Source of the DNA: Ottowia flava
GTDB lineage: Bacteria > Pseudomonadota > Gammaproteobacteria > Burkholderiales > Burkholderiaceae_C
Assembly (NCBI RefSeq): GCF_008017535.1
Contig: NZ_VRUA01000002.1
Coordinates: forward strand, 248,001 to 312,000
Length of the DNA: 64,000 nt
Direction: 5' to 3'
Position 1 is the stretch's first letter, and every line of letters begins with the position of its first letter. A program made the position numbers and the translations under genes. Below, one piece after another: positions 53,848-64,000 of this stretch. The notes under the pieces are model-generated. The model searched no databases and was not told the origin of the DNA. It saw only the letters and a list, made by a program, of their open reading frames with translations.

Positions 53848-54996
53848 ATGACAACGCTCACCTCTCCTCTTTCCGCGGCCGATGCTGCGCCGGTTGGCAC
53901 AGCGCCAGCCCCCAGCCTCTGGGCCATGCGCGCCCCCCTGGCATTGACCATCGCCGCCTTGTTCGGCTGGCTGCTGTGGTCGGTGTCGGCGCGGCAGGCC
54001 TTGCTGCTGCTGGTCGGTGTCGGGCTGGGCTGGGGCCTGGCAGCGGCGCGCTTCGGCTTCACCACGGGCTGGCGCATGCTGGTCGAGCAGCGCGATCCGG
54101 CGGGCGTCTACGGGCAACTGGTTTTGCTGGCGCTGCTGGCGGCGCTCAGCATGCCGATGCTCGGTCATTTCCCCGAAACTCACGCCGCGCTGGGGCCGCT
54201 GTCGGTCAGCCTGCTGGTGGGCGCCTTCGTGTTCGGGCTGTGCATGCAGATCGCCGACGGCTGCGGCTCGGGCACGCTGTACAAGGCCGGGCTGGGTGTG
54301 CCGCTGAACATGGCGATCCTGCCGATGTTCGCCATCGGCAGCTTTCTCGGTTCGGCCCAGCTCAACGACTGGCTGGCGCTGGGCGCGCTGGAGCCGGTCG
54401 GTCTGGTCGACCGCCTGGGCGCGGGCCCGGCGCTGGGGGCCACGCTGATCGCCCTGGCCGTGGCGGCCGCGGGCGTCGCAGGGTGGACGGGCAAGGGCTT
54501 GCGCGGTATGCCGCGGCGCTGGTTCTGGGGCGCACTGGTGCTGGCGCTGTTCGCCGCGCTCAACCTCTTCGTCGCCGGCCAGCCCTGGGGCGTGGTGTAC
54601 GGCTTTGGTCTGTGGGCGGCCAAGGCGGCGACCGCGCTGGGCCTGTTCGACCCGACACAGAACGCCTTCTGGAGCGACCCCGGCCACGCGCAGCGCCTGC
54701 ACCAGACGCTGCTGCTCGATGTGACCAGCATCACCAACATCGGCATCTTGGCCGGCGCGCTGTGGGTGGCGCCCAAGCGCCCGCAGAACGCGCGGCCCCT
54801 CACCGGCACGCAATGGCTGGTGGGCTTGGCCGCAGGCTTGCTGATGGGCTACAGCTCGCGCTTGGCCTTTGGCTGCAACGTGGGCGCCATGGTCAGCGGC
54901 ATCAGCACCGGCAGCCTGCACGGCTGGATCTGGGTGCCGATGGCCTTTCTGGGCACCTTGGTCGGGCTGCGCGTGCGCCGCCATTTCAAGTTCTGA
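53848..54996 (+). CDS. YeeE/YedE-family thiosulfate/sulfur transporter (TsuA-like)
   Basis: The 382-residue protein has about nine or more hydrophobic helices. It shows the family's cysteine-containing motifs in each half: FGLCMQIADGCGSGTLYKAG and LAFGCNVGAMVSGISTGSLH. In TsuA such cysteines hand thiosulfate through the membrane. ATG 53848 follows a poor ribosome site, but family alignment supports the start near MTTLTSPLSAADAAP. The upstream exported rhodanese and a 55-residue downstream protein suggest a small sulfur-uptake operon. Confidence 0.85.
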   Translation: MTTLTSPLSAADAAPVGTAPAPSLWAMRAPLALTIAALFGWLLWSVSARQALLLLVGVGLGWGLAAARFGFTTGWRMLVEQRDPAGVYGQLVLLALLAALSMPMLGHFPETHAALGPLSVSLLVGAFVFGLCMQIADGCGSGTLYKAGLGVPLNMAILPMFAIGSFLGSAQLNDWLALGALEPVGLVDRLGAGPALGATLIALAVAAAGVAGWTGKGLRGMPRRWFWGALVLALFAALNLFVAGQPWGVVYGFGLWAAKAATALGLFDPTQNAFWSDPGHAQRLHQTLLLDVTSITNIGILAGALWVAPKRPQNARPLTGTQWLVGLAAGLLMGYSSRLAFGCNVGAMVSGISTGSLHGWIWVPMAFLGTLVGLRVRRHFKF

Positions 54997-55009
54997 GAGG
55001 GGCGACGCC

Positions 55010-55177
55010 ATGACCCGCACCGCCACCCGCCGCTGGATTTTCTGGGCTGCCCTGGTCGGCTTCGTCGCGTGGGACGTCGCCGCCTCCGACCCCATCAACG
55101 TGCGGCTGGAGCCGCCGATTTTTGCCGCCGGCTCGGGCTTGCCCACCAGCAGCGGGCACTGCGCCATGCCCAAGTGA
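55010..55177 (+). CDS. Small single-helix protein downstream of the YeeE/YedE gene
   Basis: 55 residues. A ribosome site (GAGAGGGG) precedes the ATG, which lies 14 nt after the transporter stop. The sequence has a basic start, one hydrophobic segment (WIFWAALVGFVAWDVAA) and a short tail with one cysteine near the end (GHCAMPK). It could be a membrane-anchored or secreted peptide. Its spacing and ribosome site argue for a real, co-transcribed gene. I know no family for it. The single Cys might take part in sulfur transfer; this is speculation. Confidence 0.6.
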   Translation: MTRTATRRWIFWAALVGFVAWDVAASDPINVRLEPPIFAAGSGLPTSSGHCAMPK

Positions 55178-55228
55178 CGGCTCGGGCAGGCGCGCAGACC
55201 GCCCCGCCCTTCTCGCTGCGGCGGCACA

Positions 55229-55285
55229 TACATAGCTCTTCATTTGATAGCTGCTCGCGCAGAACCCTCCAGGGCGAACGGCCTT
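55229..55285 (-). repeat. R1 repeat copy between the small gene and the M48 protease gene
   Basis: Plus strand CATAGCTCTTCATTTGATAG, then CTGCTCGCGCAGAACCC. It is opposite in orientation to both neighbours. Confidence 0.7.
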
Positions 55286-55396
55286 TTTTCTCAAGAATCC
55301 CGTCCGCAAATGCCCTGCGCGCTTGTCCGACGCGCGGCGCCCCGGTCGCCGGGTACGATCGGCCCATTCCCCCGACGACCGACTGAGGAGCCCCGC

Positions 55397-56215
55397 ATGT
55401 CCCACCGCACACTGGCCGCCCTGGCCGCCACCGCCCTGCTTGCCGCCGGCTGCGGCACCACCACCACGGGCAGCGTGGCCTCCGGTGGCGGCAGCCGCTC
55501 TCAGCTGCTGCTGGTCTCGTCCGAAACGGTGATGCAACAGTCGCTGCAGTACTACAACGAACAGAACAACGAAGCGCGCTCCGACGGCACGCTGATCACC
55601 AGCGGCCCCGAATACAACCGCGTGCGCAACGTCATGCAGCGTCTGGTGCCGCAGGTCGGCGCCTTCCGCCCCGACGCCGCGAAGTGGCCCTGGCAGCTGG
55701 TGCTGATCAACGAAGACACCGTCAACGCCCACGTCATGGCGGGCGGCAAGATCACCTTCTACACCGGGCTGATCCGCAAGCTGAAGCTGACCGACGACGA
55801 GATCGCCGCCGTCATGGGCCACGAAATGGCGCACGCGCTGCGCGAGCACTCGCGCGAGAAGATGTCGCAGTCGGCGGCGGGCGATCTGGCGGTGTCGATC
55901 GGCGGCGCGCTGCTCGGGCTGGGCAGCGGCGCCACGCAACTGGCCAGCATGGGCAAGCAGTTGGCGCTGGATCTGCCGTTCTCGCGCAGCATGGAAAGCG
56001 AAGCCGACCTGTACGGCCTGGAGCTGGCCGCGCGTGCCGGCTACGACCCGCGCGCGGCCATCACGCTGTGGCAGAAGATGGCGCAACAAGGCGGCGGCAG
56101 CGGCCCGGGCTTCATGTCGACGCACCCTTCATCGGGCGACCGCATCGCCGCGCTGCAACAGGCCGTGCCGCGCGTCATGCCGCTGTACGAGGCGGCGCGC
56201 AGCGGCAAGCGCTGA
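55397..56215 (+). CDS. M48-family metalloprotease lipoprotein
   Basis: The 272-residue protein has a lipoprotein signal ending LLAAGC (Cys19), so it is likely outer-membrane anchored, like the LoiP/YggG group. The zinc motif HEMAH (about residues 142-146) and the third ligand in ESEADLYGLELAA are present. The later HPSSGDRIAALQ is typical of M48 lipoproteins. Such proteases degrade misfolded periplasmic or outer-membrane proteins. GAGGAG lies 8 nt before the ATG. A strong terminator follows. Confidence 0.93.
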   Translation: MSHRTLAALAATALLAAGCGTTTTGSVASGGGSRSQLLLVSSETVMQQSLQYYNEQNNEARSDGTLITSGPEYNRVRNVMQRLVPQVGAFRPDAAKWPWQLVLINEDTVNAHVMAGGKITFYTGLIRKLKLTDDEIAAVMGHEMAHALREHSREKMSQSAAGDLAVSIGGALLGLGSGATQLASMGKQLALDLPFSRSMESEADLYGLELAARAGYDPRAAITLWQKMAQQGGGSGPGFMSTHPSSGDRIAALQQAVPRVMPLYEAARSGKR

Positions 56216-56232
56216 GCGGCGAGCGCGCCCGG

Positions 56233-56260
56233 CGGTCCGGCGGCCTGCCGGCCGTTTTTT
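56233..56260 (+). terminator. Rho-independent terminator after the M48 gene
   Basis: CGG-T-CCGGC, loop GGCCT, GCCGGCCG: an eight-pair stem with one bulged T, then six T residues. It starts 18 nt after the stop codon. Confidence 0.85.
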
Positions 56261-56263
56261 CAT

Positions 56264-56322
56264 GCCATTCAGGGTCGCAGCCCTACAACCATCTGCGCGG
56301 CCAGCTATGGTTTTGATACTCA
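56264..56322 (+). repeat. R1 repeat copy after the M48 terminator
   Basis: CATTCAGGGTCGCAGCCCTA, then CAACCATCTGCGCGGCCAGC and TATGGTTTTG. It lies just beyond the terminator, between convergent genes. Confidence 0.85.
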
Positions 56323-56347
56323 GCGCAGCGTCAAAAGGCCGCTCACT

Positions 56348-57340
56348 TCAGGCCAGCGCCGCCCGCCGTGCGAAGCGCACCACCGTCACACCCTCGCGCG
56401 CCTGACGCACCGACGGCATCACCAGCACGCAGTCGTCGTAAGGCGTGACCACGGCGTCGCCCTCGCCGGGGCCGTCGTGGTGGCCGATCACGGTGCCGGC
56501 TTTCTCAAACACTTCCAGCCCGGTGAAGTCGCCGACAAAGGCGAAGCGCTCGCTGCGCGCCACGGCGGCGCCGTCCACCGTCAGGGCCCATTGCCGCGGC
56601 GCATCGGGCAGGCGCCAGCCGGGCAACTTTTCGGCCAGCGTGCCCGCGCCGACGCAGCCGCTTTCCTGAAGGAAGCGCAGGCTCATGTCCTGCGCGACGG
56701 CGCGGCTGCTCAGGTCGCCATGAAAGCCGCATTCGATCAAGAGCGAGCGCACATCGCCCGCCTGCCCGTCCGGCAGCCCAAAACGGCCGAAGTCGCGCAT
56801 GCGCACGCCGTCCTTGTGGCCCGCGTCGATGACGATGTGCTCGGGCGCCCGCAGCGCCCGGGCCAACTGCAGGTTGCGCGGCTGCACGCCGGTCAGCAGC
56901 AGCGGCGCGCTGGGTTCGTGCATGGAATGCAGGTCCAGCAGCCAGTCGGCGCGCTCAACAAAGGGGCGCAATTCGGCGGCGCGGCGGCGTTCCAGGCTTT
57001 CGCCGCCGGCCATGCGCTCGGCGCTCCACTGGCGGTTCAGGTCTTCTTCGACGAAGCGCGCGGCGTCGGTGTTCGGCAGGCTGAAGCGGTCGAACGCGGC
57101 CAGGTTGCAAAAGGCCAGCGTCAAGCTGCCCACGTCGGGCCGCACGCCGGCTTCCAGCAAGCCCTGGAGTGCCCAGGCGCCGCAGACTTCGTTGCCGTGG
57201 ATCAGCGCGCTGAGCATCACGGCGCGGCCGGGGCGCCCGCTGTCGAAATGCCAGACGCCTTCGACACCGGTGTTGCCCGTGCGCCAGGGCGCGATGTCGG
57301 GCAGCGGCAGGTGAAATGGCAGAGGGGCGGGACGGCTCAT
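56348..57340 (-). CDS. Succinylglutamate desuccinylase/aspartoacylase-family hydrolase
   Basis: The 330-residue protein has the zinc carboxypeptidase-like motif IHGNE (His48-Glu51), the third ligand in WLLDLHSMHEPSAP and a late catalytic segment LIECGFHGD. A C-terminal beta domain follows. Family members remove acyl groups from N-acyl amino acids; the substrate is unknown. Its ATG overlaps the stop of the Bug-type binding protein in ATGA, so the enzyme and the binding protein are co-expressed and may share a carboxylate substrate. Confidence 0.85.
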   Translation of the reverse strand: MSRPAPLPFHLPLPDIAPWRTGNTGVEGVWHFDSGRPGRAVMLSALIHGNEVCGAWALQGLLEAGVRPDVGSLTLAFCNLAAFDRFSLPNTDAARFVEEDLNRQWSAERMAGGESLERRRAAELRPFVERADWLLDLHSMHEPSAPLLLTGVQPRNLQLARALRAPEHIVIDAGHKDGVRMRDFGRFGLPDGQAGDVRSLLIECGFHGDLSSRAVAQDMSLRFLQESGCVGAGTLAEKLPGWRLPDAPRQWALTVDGAAVARSERFAFVGDFTGLEVFEKAGTVIGHHDGPGEGDAVVTPYDDCVLVMPSVRQAREGVTVVRFARRAALA

Positions 57341-58317
57341 TGCTCGATCTTGGCGAATTGCACGATCTTCTGGTACTTGGCGATCTCGCTTTGCAGGAAG
57401 GGGCCGATCGCCACGTCGGGCGCCGCCACGGTGGAGCCGGTGGCCTCCATCTTCTTGCGGAAGTCGGGCGACTTCAGCACCTCGGTCAGCGCGGTCTTGA
57501 GCTTGGCGGTAACGGCGTCGGGCAGCTTGGCCGGGCCCATCAGCACGAACCAGCTGCCGATGTCCATGCCCTTGAGCTGCTTGTGCTCGCCCAGCGCGGG
57601 AATGTCGGCCGTCAGCGGCGAGCGCTTGGCCTCGGTCGTGCCCAGCGCGACCACCTTGCCCGCCTTGATGTGCGGCAGACCGCTGGACAGCACGAACACG
57701 CCGAATTCGAGGTTGCCCCCGACCAGGTCGTTGGTCAGCGGCGCCACGCCGCGGTAGGGGATGTGCGTCATGAACAGGCCCGCGCGTTCCTTGACCATCT
57801 CGCCGGCCAGGTGCAGGGCCGTGCCCACGCCCGAGCTGCCGTAGCTGTACTTGCCGGGCGCCGCCTTCACCTTGGCGATGAATTCGTCGATGTTCTTCAC
57901 GCCCGAGGCGTTGGACGCCACCAGCACCATCGGCTGCGAAGCCACCAGGCCGATCGGCGTGAAGTCTTTCAGGTCGTACTTGACGTTCTTGGTCACCAGC
58001 TTGTTGATGGCGACTTCGTTGTTGGCGCCCACGAACAGCGTGTAGCCGTCGGGCGCTGCGTTGGCCGCCTTCTGCGCGCCGATGGCACCGCCCGCGCCGC
58101 CCACGTTCTCGATCACCACCGGCACGCCCAGCTGCTTGCCGAGTGCGTCACCCACGTGGCGGCCGGTAAGGTCGGTACTGCCACCGGCCGGGTAGCCGAC
58201 GATGATGGTGATGGGCTTGGCGGGGTACGCGCCCTGCGCGAAAGCTGCGGGCGCCAGCAGCGCCAGCGCACAGGCGCCCAGCAGGCGGGTACGGCGGGAC
58301 AGGTGGGGAAAGGACAT
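57337..58317 (-). CDS. Bug/TctC-family tripartite tricarboxylate receptor
   Basis: The 326-residue protein has a signal peptide (LLGACALALLAPAAFAQ) and the Bug fold. It shows PAKPITIIVGYPAGGSTDLT, the ligand loop ENVGGAGGAIGAQKAANAAP and YGSSGVGTALHLAGEMVK. These periplasmic proteins bind carboxylates or amides and are very numerous in Burkholderiales. TctA and TctB are absent, so it is an orphan receptor coupled to the downstream hydrolase. Confidence 0.92.
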   Translation of the reverse strand: MSFPHLSRRTRLLGACALALLAPAAFAQGAYPAKPITIIVGYPAGGSTDLTGRHVGDALGKQLGVPVVIENVGGAGGAIGAQKAANAAPDGYTLFVGANNEVAINKLVTKNVKYDLKDFTPIGLVASQPMVLVASNASGVKNIDEFIAKVKAAPGKYSYGSSGVGTALHLAGEMVKERAGLFMTHIPYRGVAPLTNDLVGGNLEFGVFVLSSGLPHIKAGKVVALGTTEAKRSPLTADIPALGEHKQLKGMDIGSWFVLMGPAKLPDAVTAKLKTALTEVLKSPDFRKKMEATGSTVAAPDVAIGPFLQSEIAKYQKIVQFAKIEQ

Positions 58318-58477
58318 CGAGAAAACTCCAGAAAAAGCGCGGGCCGGTCAGGGGGCGCAGCGCAGGTCGATGGGCCGATTGTCACCAAAACGTCATGCGC
58401 TCGACCAACTGGCTGGCACTTGCGTGCCATGGATTTCCCGCAGGGGTCGACCGCTCTGCACGCATCACGCGCGCACG

Positions 58478-58541
58478 AATTTCAGACGAAATCGAGCTGC
58501 AGCGCTTGATGGGCTTGCGCGAACAGCTATCGAATCAATAG
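58478..58541 (+). repeat. R1 repeat copy downstream of pyrF
   Basis: CGAATTTCAGACGAAATCGA, GCTGCAGCGCTTGATGGGC, TTGCGCGAACAGCTATC, TCAATAG. It abuts the pyrF stop and is antisense to pyrF. Confidence 0.75.
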
Positions 58542-59387
58542 TTAAATCATTCGTGCGGCGTGCAGCGCCGCACGCGTGGCCTGCGCCGCGGCGCGCGCTG
58601 CGTCGCGGAAGTCCGTGCCGCTGCTCGCGTACAGGATGGCGCGCGAGCTGTTGACGATCACCGGCCCAGTGGTGGCGCCCGCCGCATCACCGCGCCAGCC
58701 TGCCTTGACCGTGGCGGCGGCATCGCCCCCTTGCGCGCCGACGCCGGGGATCAGCAATGGCAACGTGGCCGCCAGTTCGCGCACGCGTTCGATCTCCTGC
58801 GGGTAGGTGGCGCCCACCACCAGGCCGAGCTGGCCGTTGAGGTTCCACGGCCCCGCGGCCAGGCGCGCGACGTGCTCGTACAGCAGCGGCTGCCCGTCCA
58901 CGCTGGCCAGGCGCTGGTTCTGCAGATCGTCACCGCCAGGGTTGGAGGTGCGGCACAGCAGGAAGGCGCCCTTGTTCTTGTACTGCAGGTAGGGCGCGAC
59001 CGAGTCGAAGCCCATGAACGGCGACAAGGTGACGGCGTCGGCCTCGTAGCGCTCGAAGGCTTCCTTGGCGTACTGCTCGGCGGTGGAGCCGATGTCGCCG
59101 CGCTTGGCGTCCAGGATGATCGGCACCTTGGGCGCGATCTCGCGCATGCGGCGCATCAGGCGTTCGAGCTGCGGCTCGGCGCGGTGCGCGGCGAAGTAGG
59201 CGATCTGCGGCTTGAAGGCCATCGCCAGGTCGGCCGTGGCTTCGACGATGGCCACGCAAAAATCGAAGATGCCTTCGGCGTCGCGCGTGATGCCGGTGGG
59301 AAAGCGCGTGGGCTCCGGGTCCAGCCCGACGCACAGCATCGACTGGTTCAGGCTTTCGGCCTGGCGCAACTGCTCGAGAAAGTTCAT
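58542..59387 (-). CDS. pyrF: Orotidine 5'-phosphate decarboxylase, type 2
   Basis: The 281-residue TIM-barrel enzyme has the type 2 catalytic motif DAKRGD (Asp93-Lys95-Asp98). Other stretches are VGLDPEPTRFPTGI, KPQIAYFAA and LIPGVGAQGGD. It makes UMP. The ATG at 59387 (MNFLEQLRQAESLNQSM) fits the family start better than the ATG six codons upstream. It is divergent from serC. Confidence 0.95.
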   Translation of the reverse strand: MNFLEQLRQAESLNQSMLCVGLDPEPTRFPTGITRDAEGIFDFCVAIVEATADLAMAFKPQIAYFAAHRAEPQLERLMRRMREIAPKVPIILDAKRGDIGSTAEQYAKEAFERYEADAVTLSPFMGFDSVAPYLQYKNKGAFLLCRTSNPGGDDLQNQRLASVDGQPLLYEHVARLAAGPWNLNGQLGLVVGATYPQEIERVRELAATLPLLIPGVGAQGGDAAATVKAGWRGDAAGATTGPVIVNSSRAILYASSGTDFRDAARAAAQATRAALHAARMI

Positions 59388-59540
59388 GGCGCCGATTCTA
59401 GGCAAGCAGCCTGCGCGCTCAAACCGCCAAGTCCGCGCCGGTCAACGCGCGCGCGGGCGGGGGCGGGGGCGGCCTAGAATTCCTGGCTTCGCGCCCGAGC
59501 GGGCGCACCTCGCATCCGTGAACGCCGTTCACCCGCCGCC

Positions 59541-60674
59541 ATGACTCAACCCGCTGTTCGCCCCGCCTGCCCCAACTTCTCGTCCGGCCCCTGCGCCAAG
59601 CGCCCGGGTTACGACGTGTCCGCGCTCGATCTGCGTGCGCTGGGGCGATCGCACCGGTCGGCGCTGGGGCGCGAGCTGCTGGAGCGCGCCTGCACGGAAA
59701 GTGCGCGCATCCTGGGCCTGCCGGCCGGCTACCGCATTGGCATCGTGCCCGCGTCCGACACCGGCGCCGTGGAGATGGCGATGTGGAGCCTGCTCGGCCC
59801 GCGCGGCGTCGACGTGCTGGCCTGGGAGACCTTCGGGCTGACCTGGGTGAACGACCTGGTCAACCAGCTCAAGCTGGGCGATCTGAACGTATACAAAGCC
59901 CCGTACGGCGCGCTGCCCGATCTGGCGCAGGCCGATTTCGGCCGTGACGTGGTCTTCACCTGGAACGGCACCACCAGCGGCGTCTGCGTGCCCAACGGCG
60001 ACTGGATCGCGGCCGACCGCGAAGGCCTGACGATCTGCGACGCCACCAGCGCCGCCTTCAGCATGGACCTACCCTGGGACAAGCTCGACGTGGTCACCTT
60101 CTCATGGCAGAAGGCGCTGGGTGGCGAAGGCGCGCACGGCATGCTGGTGCTGAGCCCGCGCGCCGTGGCGCGCCTGGAAAGCCACCGCCCTGCGTGGCCC
60201 ATGCCCAAGATCTTCCGCATGACCAGCACCGGCGCCGACCGCCAGCCCGCGTTGATGGAAGCCATCTTCCGCGGCGACACCATCAACACCCCGTCGATGC
60301 TGTGCGTGGCCGACTACCTGGATGCGCTGCAATGGGCGGATGCCGCTAGCGGTGTGCCCGGCTTGATGGCGCGCAGCCGCGCCAACCTGAAGGCCATCGA
60401 GGACTTCGTCGCCACGCACCCCTGGATCCACTTCCTGGCGCAGACCGAGGCCACACGCTCGTGCACCAGCGTGTGCCTGACGGTCGACCTGCCGGATGCG
60501 CAAGTCAAGCAGATGGCCAAGCTGCTTGAAGCCGAGGGCGTGGCCTACGACATCGCCGCGTACAAGGACGCGCCCGCGGGGCTGCGCATCTGGTGCGGCG
60601 CGACCGTGGAAGCCAGCGACGTGGCCGCGCTCATGCCGTGGCTGAAGTGGGCCTACGAGCAGGTCAAGTTCTAA
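59541..60674 (+). CDS. serC: Phosphoserine aminotransferase (serC, shorter-type family)
   Basis: The 377-residue PLP enzyme starts [20 protein letters not shown]. It has the PLP lysine in [15 protein letters not shown] (about residue 191) and the substrate loop [17 protein letters not shown]. It resembles the phosphoserine aminotransferase group first seen in alphaproteobacteria and Methanosarcina rather than E. coli SerC. The reaction is 3-phosphohydroxypyruvate plus glutamate to phosphoserine. I cannot exclude a different substrate. An R1 copy follows the stop directly. Confidence 0.85.
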   Translation: MTQPAVRPACPNFSSGPCAKRPGYDVSALDLRALGRSHRSALGRELLERACTESARILGLPAGYRIGIVPASDTGAVEMAMWSLLGPRGVDVLAWETFGLTWVNDLVNQLKLGDLNVYKAPYGALPDLAQADFGRDVVFTWNGTTSGVCVPNGDWIAADREGLTICDATSAAFSMDLPWDKLDVVTFSWQKALGGEGAHGMLVLSPRAVARLESHRPAWPMPKIFRMTSTGADRQPALMEAIFRGDTINTPSMLCVADYLDALQWADAASGVPGLMARSRANLKAIEDFVATHPWIHFLAQTEATRSCTSVCLTVDLPDAQVKQMAKLLEAEGVAYDIAAYKDAPAGLRIWCGATVEASDVAALMPWLKWAYEQVKF

Positions 60675-60676
60675 GC

Positions 60677-60717
60677 CAAAACCGTTCCCCGCCTTAGTCC
60701 CACCTGCGCAAGCAGCT

Positions 60718-60719
<2 letters not shown>
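60677..60719 (+). repeat. R1 repeat copy between convergent serC and the TonB receptor gene
   Basis: AAAACCGTTCCCCGCCTTAG, then TCCCACCTGCGCAAGCAGCT. It runs into the receptor's stop codon, so the repeat supplies bases of the 3' boundary. Confidence 0.8.
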
Positions 60720-62868
<2,149 letters not shown>

Positions 62869-63140
62869 GAAGCATCCAGAGGCCCGGGCGGCACGCGCAT
62901 GGCGGCAAGCCCCCCGGGCAAAAAAGGGCAGAAAACGGCCAACACCGACCTGTAGGGACAGCGCCGCCGATCTAAAAAGACAAGAAAAATCCAAGGCGCC
63001 ACACCGCGGGTCAAGGCACGGCGGGCGATAACGGCCCGCGCTGGGCGCGCGAAGCCCACGCGCTGACGGCCCGGCGCACGACGCGCGAGGGCCGGGGTAT
63101 CAGAAGCGTGGGGAAGTGGCGCGAGCGCCAGGCAGGCCGC
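62869..63140. other. Upstream region of the TonB receptor
   Basis: 272 bp. On the minus strand a TTGACC-17-GATTTT pair could be a weak promoter, and T-rich tracts follow. No terminator, riboswitch or clear operator is visible. Confidence 0.35.
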
Positions 63141-63557
63141 TCAGGCCGCTGCAGGCGGGGCGCGGGCGCTGTAGGGTGCGCCGCTGGGCGCTCTGTGTAC
63201 CGGCGCGCGCCACAAGGGCAGCGGCGTGGCCGCGGTCTGCACCACGGGCACCGCCGGCGGCGCAAAGCCCGGCGCGTCGGCGTGGGCCAGTTGGTCCAGC
63301 AGGCGGCAGTCCAGCGCGCCGTGGCCCGCGAAAAGCCGACCCAGCCAGTCGTCAGCGCCGTGGGCGTGGCCCGCGGGTGCGGCGCTGTGATCGTGCCCAA
63401 CCGCAGCGCCTCCCGCCGGGACGGCAGGACCGTGCAGTGCAGCCGCGTGAAAGCCCTGGTGCCACTGCCCCAGCGTCTGGCCCAACACCAGCACGAGCGC
63501 GAACACCGCCCACCAGCGGGCGGGCAGCGATCGGCGAAGTGGGGGTTGCGGGGCCAT
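63141..63557 (-). CDS. Uncharacterised exported protein upstream of the Zn receptor
   Basis: From the ATG at 63557 the protein has 138 residues. It has one hydrophobic N-terminal helix (WWAVFALVLVLGQTLGQW), a His-rich stretch (HDHSAAPAGHAHGADDW) and a segment LDCRLLDQLAHADAP. It ends in a proline/alanine-rich tail. I recall similar small DUF2946-like proteins beside metal-linked TonB receptors, but the match is uncertain. It is on the receptor's strand, 272 bp upstream, and begins 33 bp after purC. A metal-linked function is an inference from its histidines and neighbour. Confidence 0.6.
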   Translation of the reverse strand: MAPQPPLRRSLPARWWAVFALVLVLGQTLGQWHQGFHAAALHGPAVPAGGAAVGHDHSAAPAGHAHGADDWLGRLFAGHGALDCRLLDQLAHADAPGFAPPAVPVVQTAATPLPLWRAPVHRAPSGAPYSARAPPAAA

Positions 63558-63589
63558 CGGATCGGATGCGGTGTCGGCCAGTGTCGGCG

Positions 63590-64000
63590 TCAGCCCAGCA
63601 GGCGTTGCATCGCCTCGCGGTACTTGGCCGCGGTGTTGGCGACGACGTCGTCGGGCAGGCGCGGCGGCGGCGGGGCCTTGGCCCACGGCGCACCGTCAAC
63701 GGTGACCTGCTCCAGCCAGTCGCGCAGGTACTGCTTGTCGAAGCTGGGCGGGTTGACGCCTTCGCGGTACTGGTCGGCTGGCCAGTAGCGGGACGAATCG
63801 GGTGTAAGCACCTCGTCCATCAGCACCAGTTCGCCCGCGGGGTTCAGACCAAATTCGAACTTGGTGTCGGCAATGATGATGCCCTTTTTCAGCGCGATCT
63901 CGGCCGCGCGCGTGTACAGCGCAATGGCGGTATCGCGGATCTGCGCGGCCAGCTTGTCGCCGACCATCTCCACGGTCCGCTCGTAGGTGATGTTCTCGTC
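63590..64000 (-). CDS. purC: Phosphoribosylaminoimidazole-succinocarboxamide synthase, C-terminal part
   Basis: The 3' 136 codons are in the window; the start lies beyond the edge. The visible part includes [40 protein letters not shown] and the [11 protein letters not shown] end, all diagnostic of PurC (SAICAR synthase) of the longer bacterial/eukaryotic form. The enzyme joins aspartate to CAIR in purine synthesis. purT for an earlier step lies at 3586-4806. Confidence 0.95.
   Translation of the reverse strand, partial: DENITYERTVEMVGDKLAAQIRDTAIALYTRAAEIALKKGIIIADTKFEFGLNPAGELVLMDEVLTPDSSRYWPADQYREGVNPPSFDKQYLRDWLEQVTVDGAPWAKAPPPPRLPDDVVANTAAKYREAMQRLLG

Noticed and set aside
62869-63140. 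Possible cobalamin riboswitch or Zur box upstream of the TonB receptor
   Set aside because: No B12-box-like conserved segment and no AT-rich Zur palindrome could be found.

Overview
This window is GC-rich, densely coded chromosomal DNA from a betaproteobacterium, most likely order Burkholderiales and family Comamonadaceae. The case rests on gene content and order: hpf-ptsN-hprK, bamE divergent from fur, a three-gene split transhydrogenase (pntA1, pntA2, pntB), proteobacterial-type gshA and gshB, a Bug/TctC binding protein and a NodI/NodJ-type ABC exporter. It also rests on a short dispersed repeat that I recall from Comamonadaceae genomes. The content is mostly housekeeping. I see no rRNA, tRNA, CRISPR array, prophage or insertion sequence.

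Layout. 1-3295: TetR-led acyl-CoA operon (TetR, SDR, carboxyltransferase, acyl-CoA dehydrogenase), translationally coupled and resembling acyclic-terpene/leucine (Atu/Liu) catabolism. 3586-6339: purT, psd and a small membrane protein. 6370-8197: gentisate dioxygenase and a fumarylacetoacetase-family hydrolase behind palindromic operators. 8381-12057: ABC exporter pair and an MFS exporter. 12172-19966: pssA, gshB, benE, kup, gshA, proA. 20400-21108: a roadblock/LC7 protein and a ribbon-helix-helix regulator with its own operator. 21282-27847: holA, lptE, leuS, exbD, exbB, dapB. 27912-33617: bamE, fur, hprK, ptsN, hpf, corA, mtnN. 33659-39501: fadD and the pnt operon, which contains an unexplained lipoprotein gene. 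39663-45116: a Nudix hydrolase and mnmA, separated by a TauE permease, an exported lectin-like protein and an amino-acid-type binding protein. 45248-52108: two LysR-regulated divergent pairs flanking uvrA. 52109-56215: a decayed regulator, a rhodanese plus YeeE/YedE thiosulfate module with a 55-residue companion, and an M48 lipoprotein protease. 56348-64000: an aspartoacylase-like enzyme with a Bug protein, pyrF, serC, a histidine-rich ZnuD-like TonB receptor with a small partner, and the 3' part of purC.

The most unusual content lies between and inside the genes. Repeat family R1 (about 20 intergenic copies, core CTGCGCA-N3-CAGCT preceded by CCCTAC) usually follows a stop codon in the sense direction of the gene. 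It also occurs in frame inside at least two proteins (the carboxyltransferase and ProA) in the same reading phase, with weaker candidates in LeuS and UvrA, and it appears to provide the start region of mtnN. Repeat family R2 has three copies, each starting within a few bases of a stop codon. Each contains a 36-nt hairpin with a conserved 7-nt loop and a stem whose sequence differs between copies while pairing is kept. Several well-formed palindromes upstream of regulators or divergent promoters are candidate operators. All calls come from reading the sequence; no database search was run.
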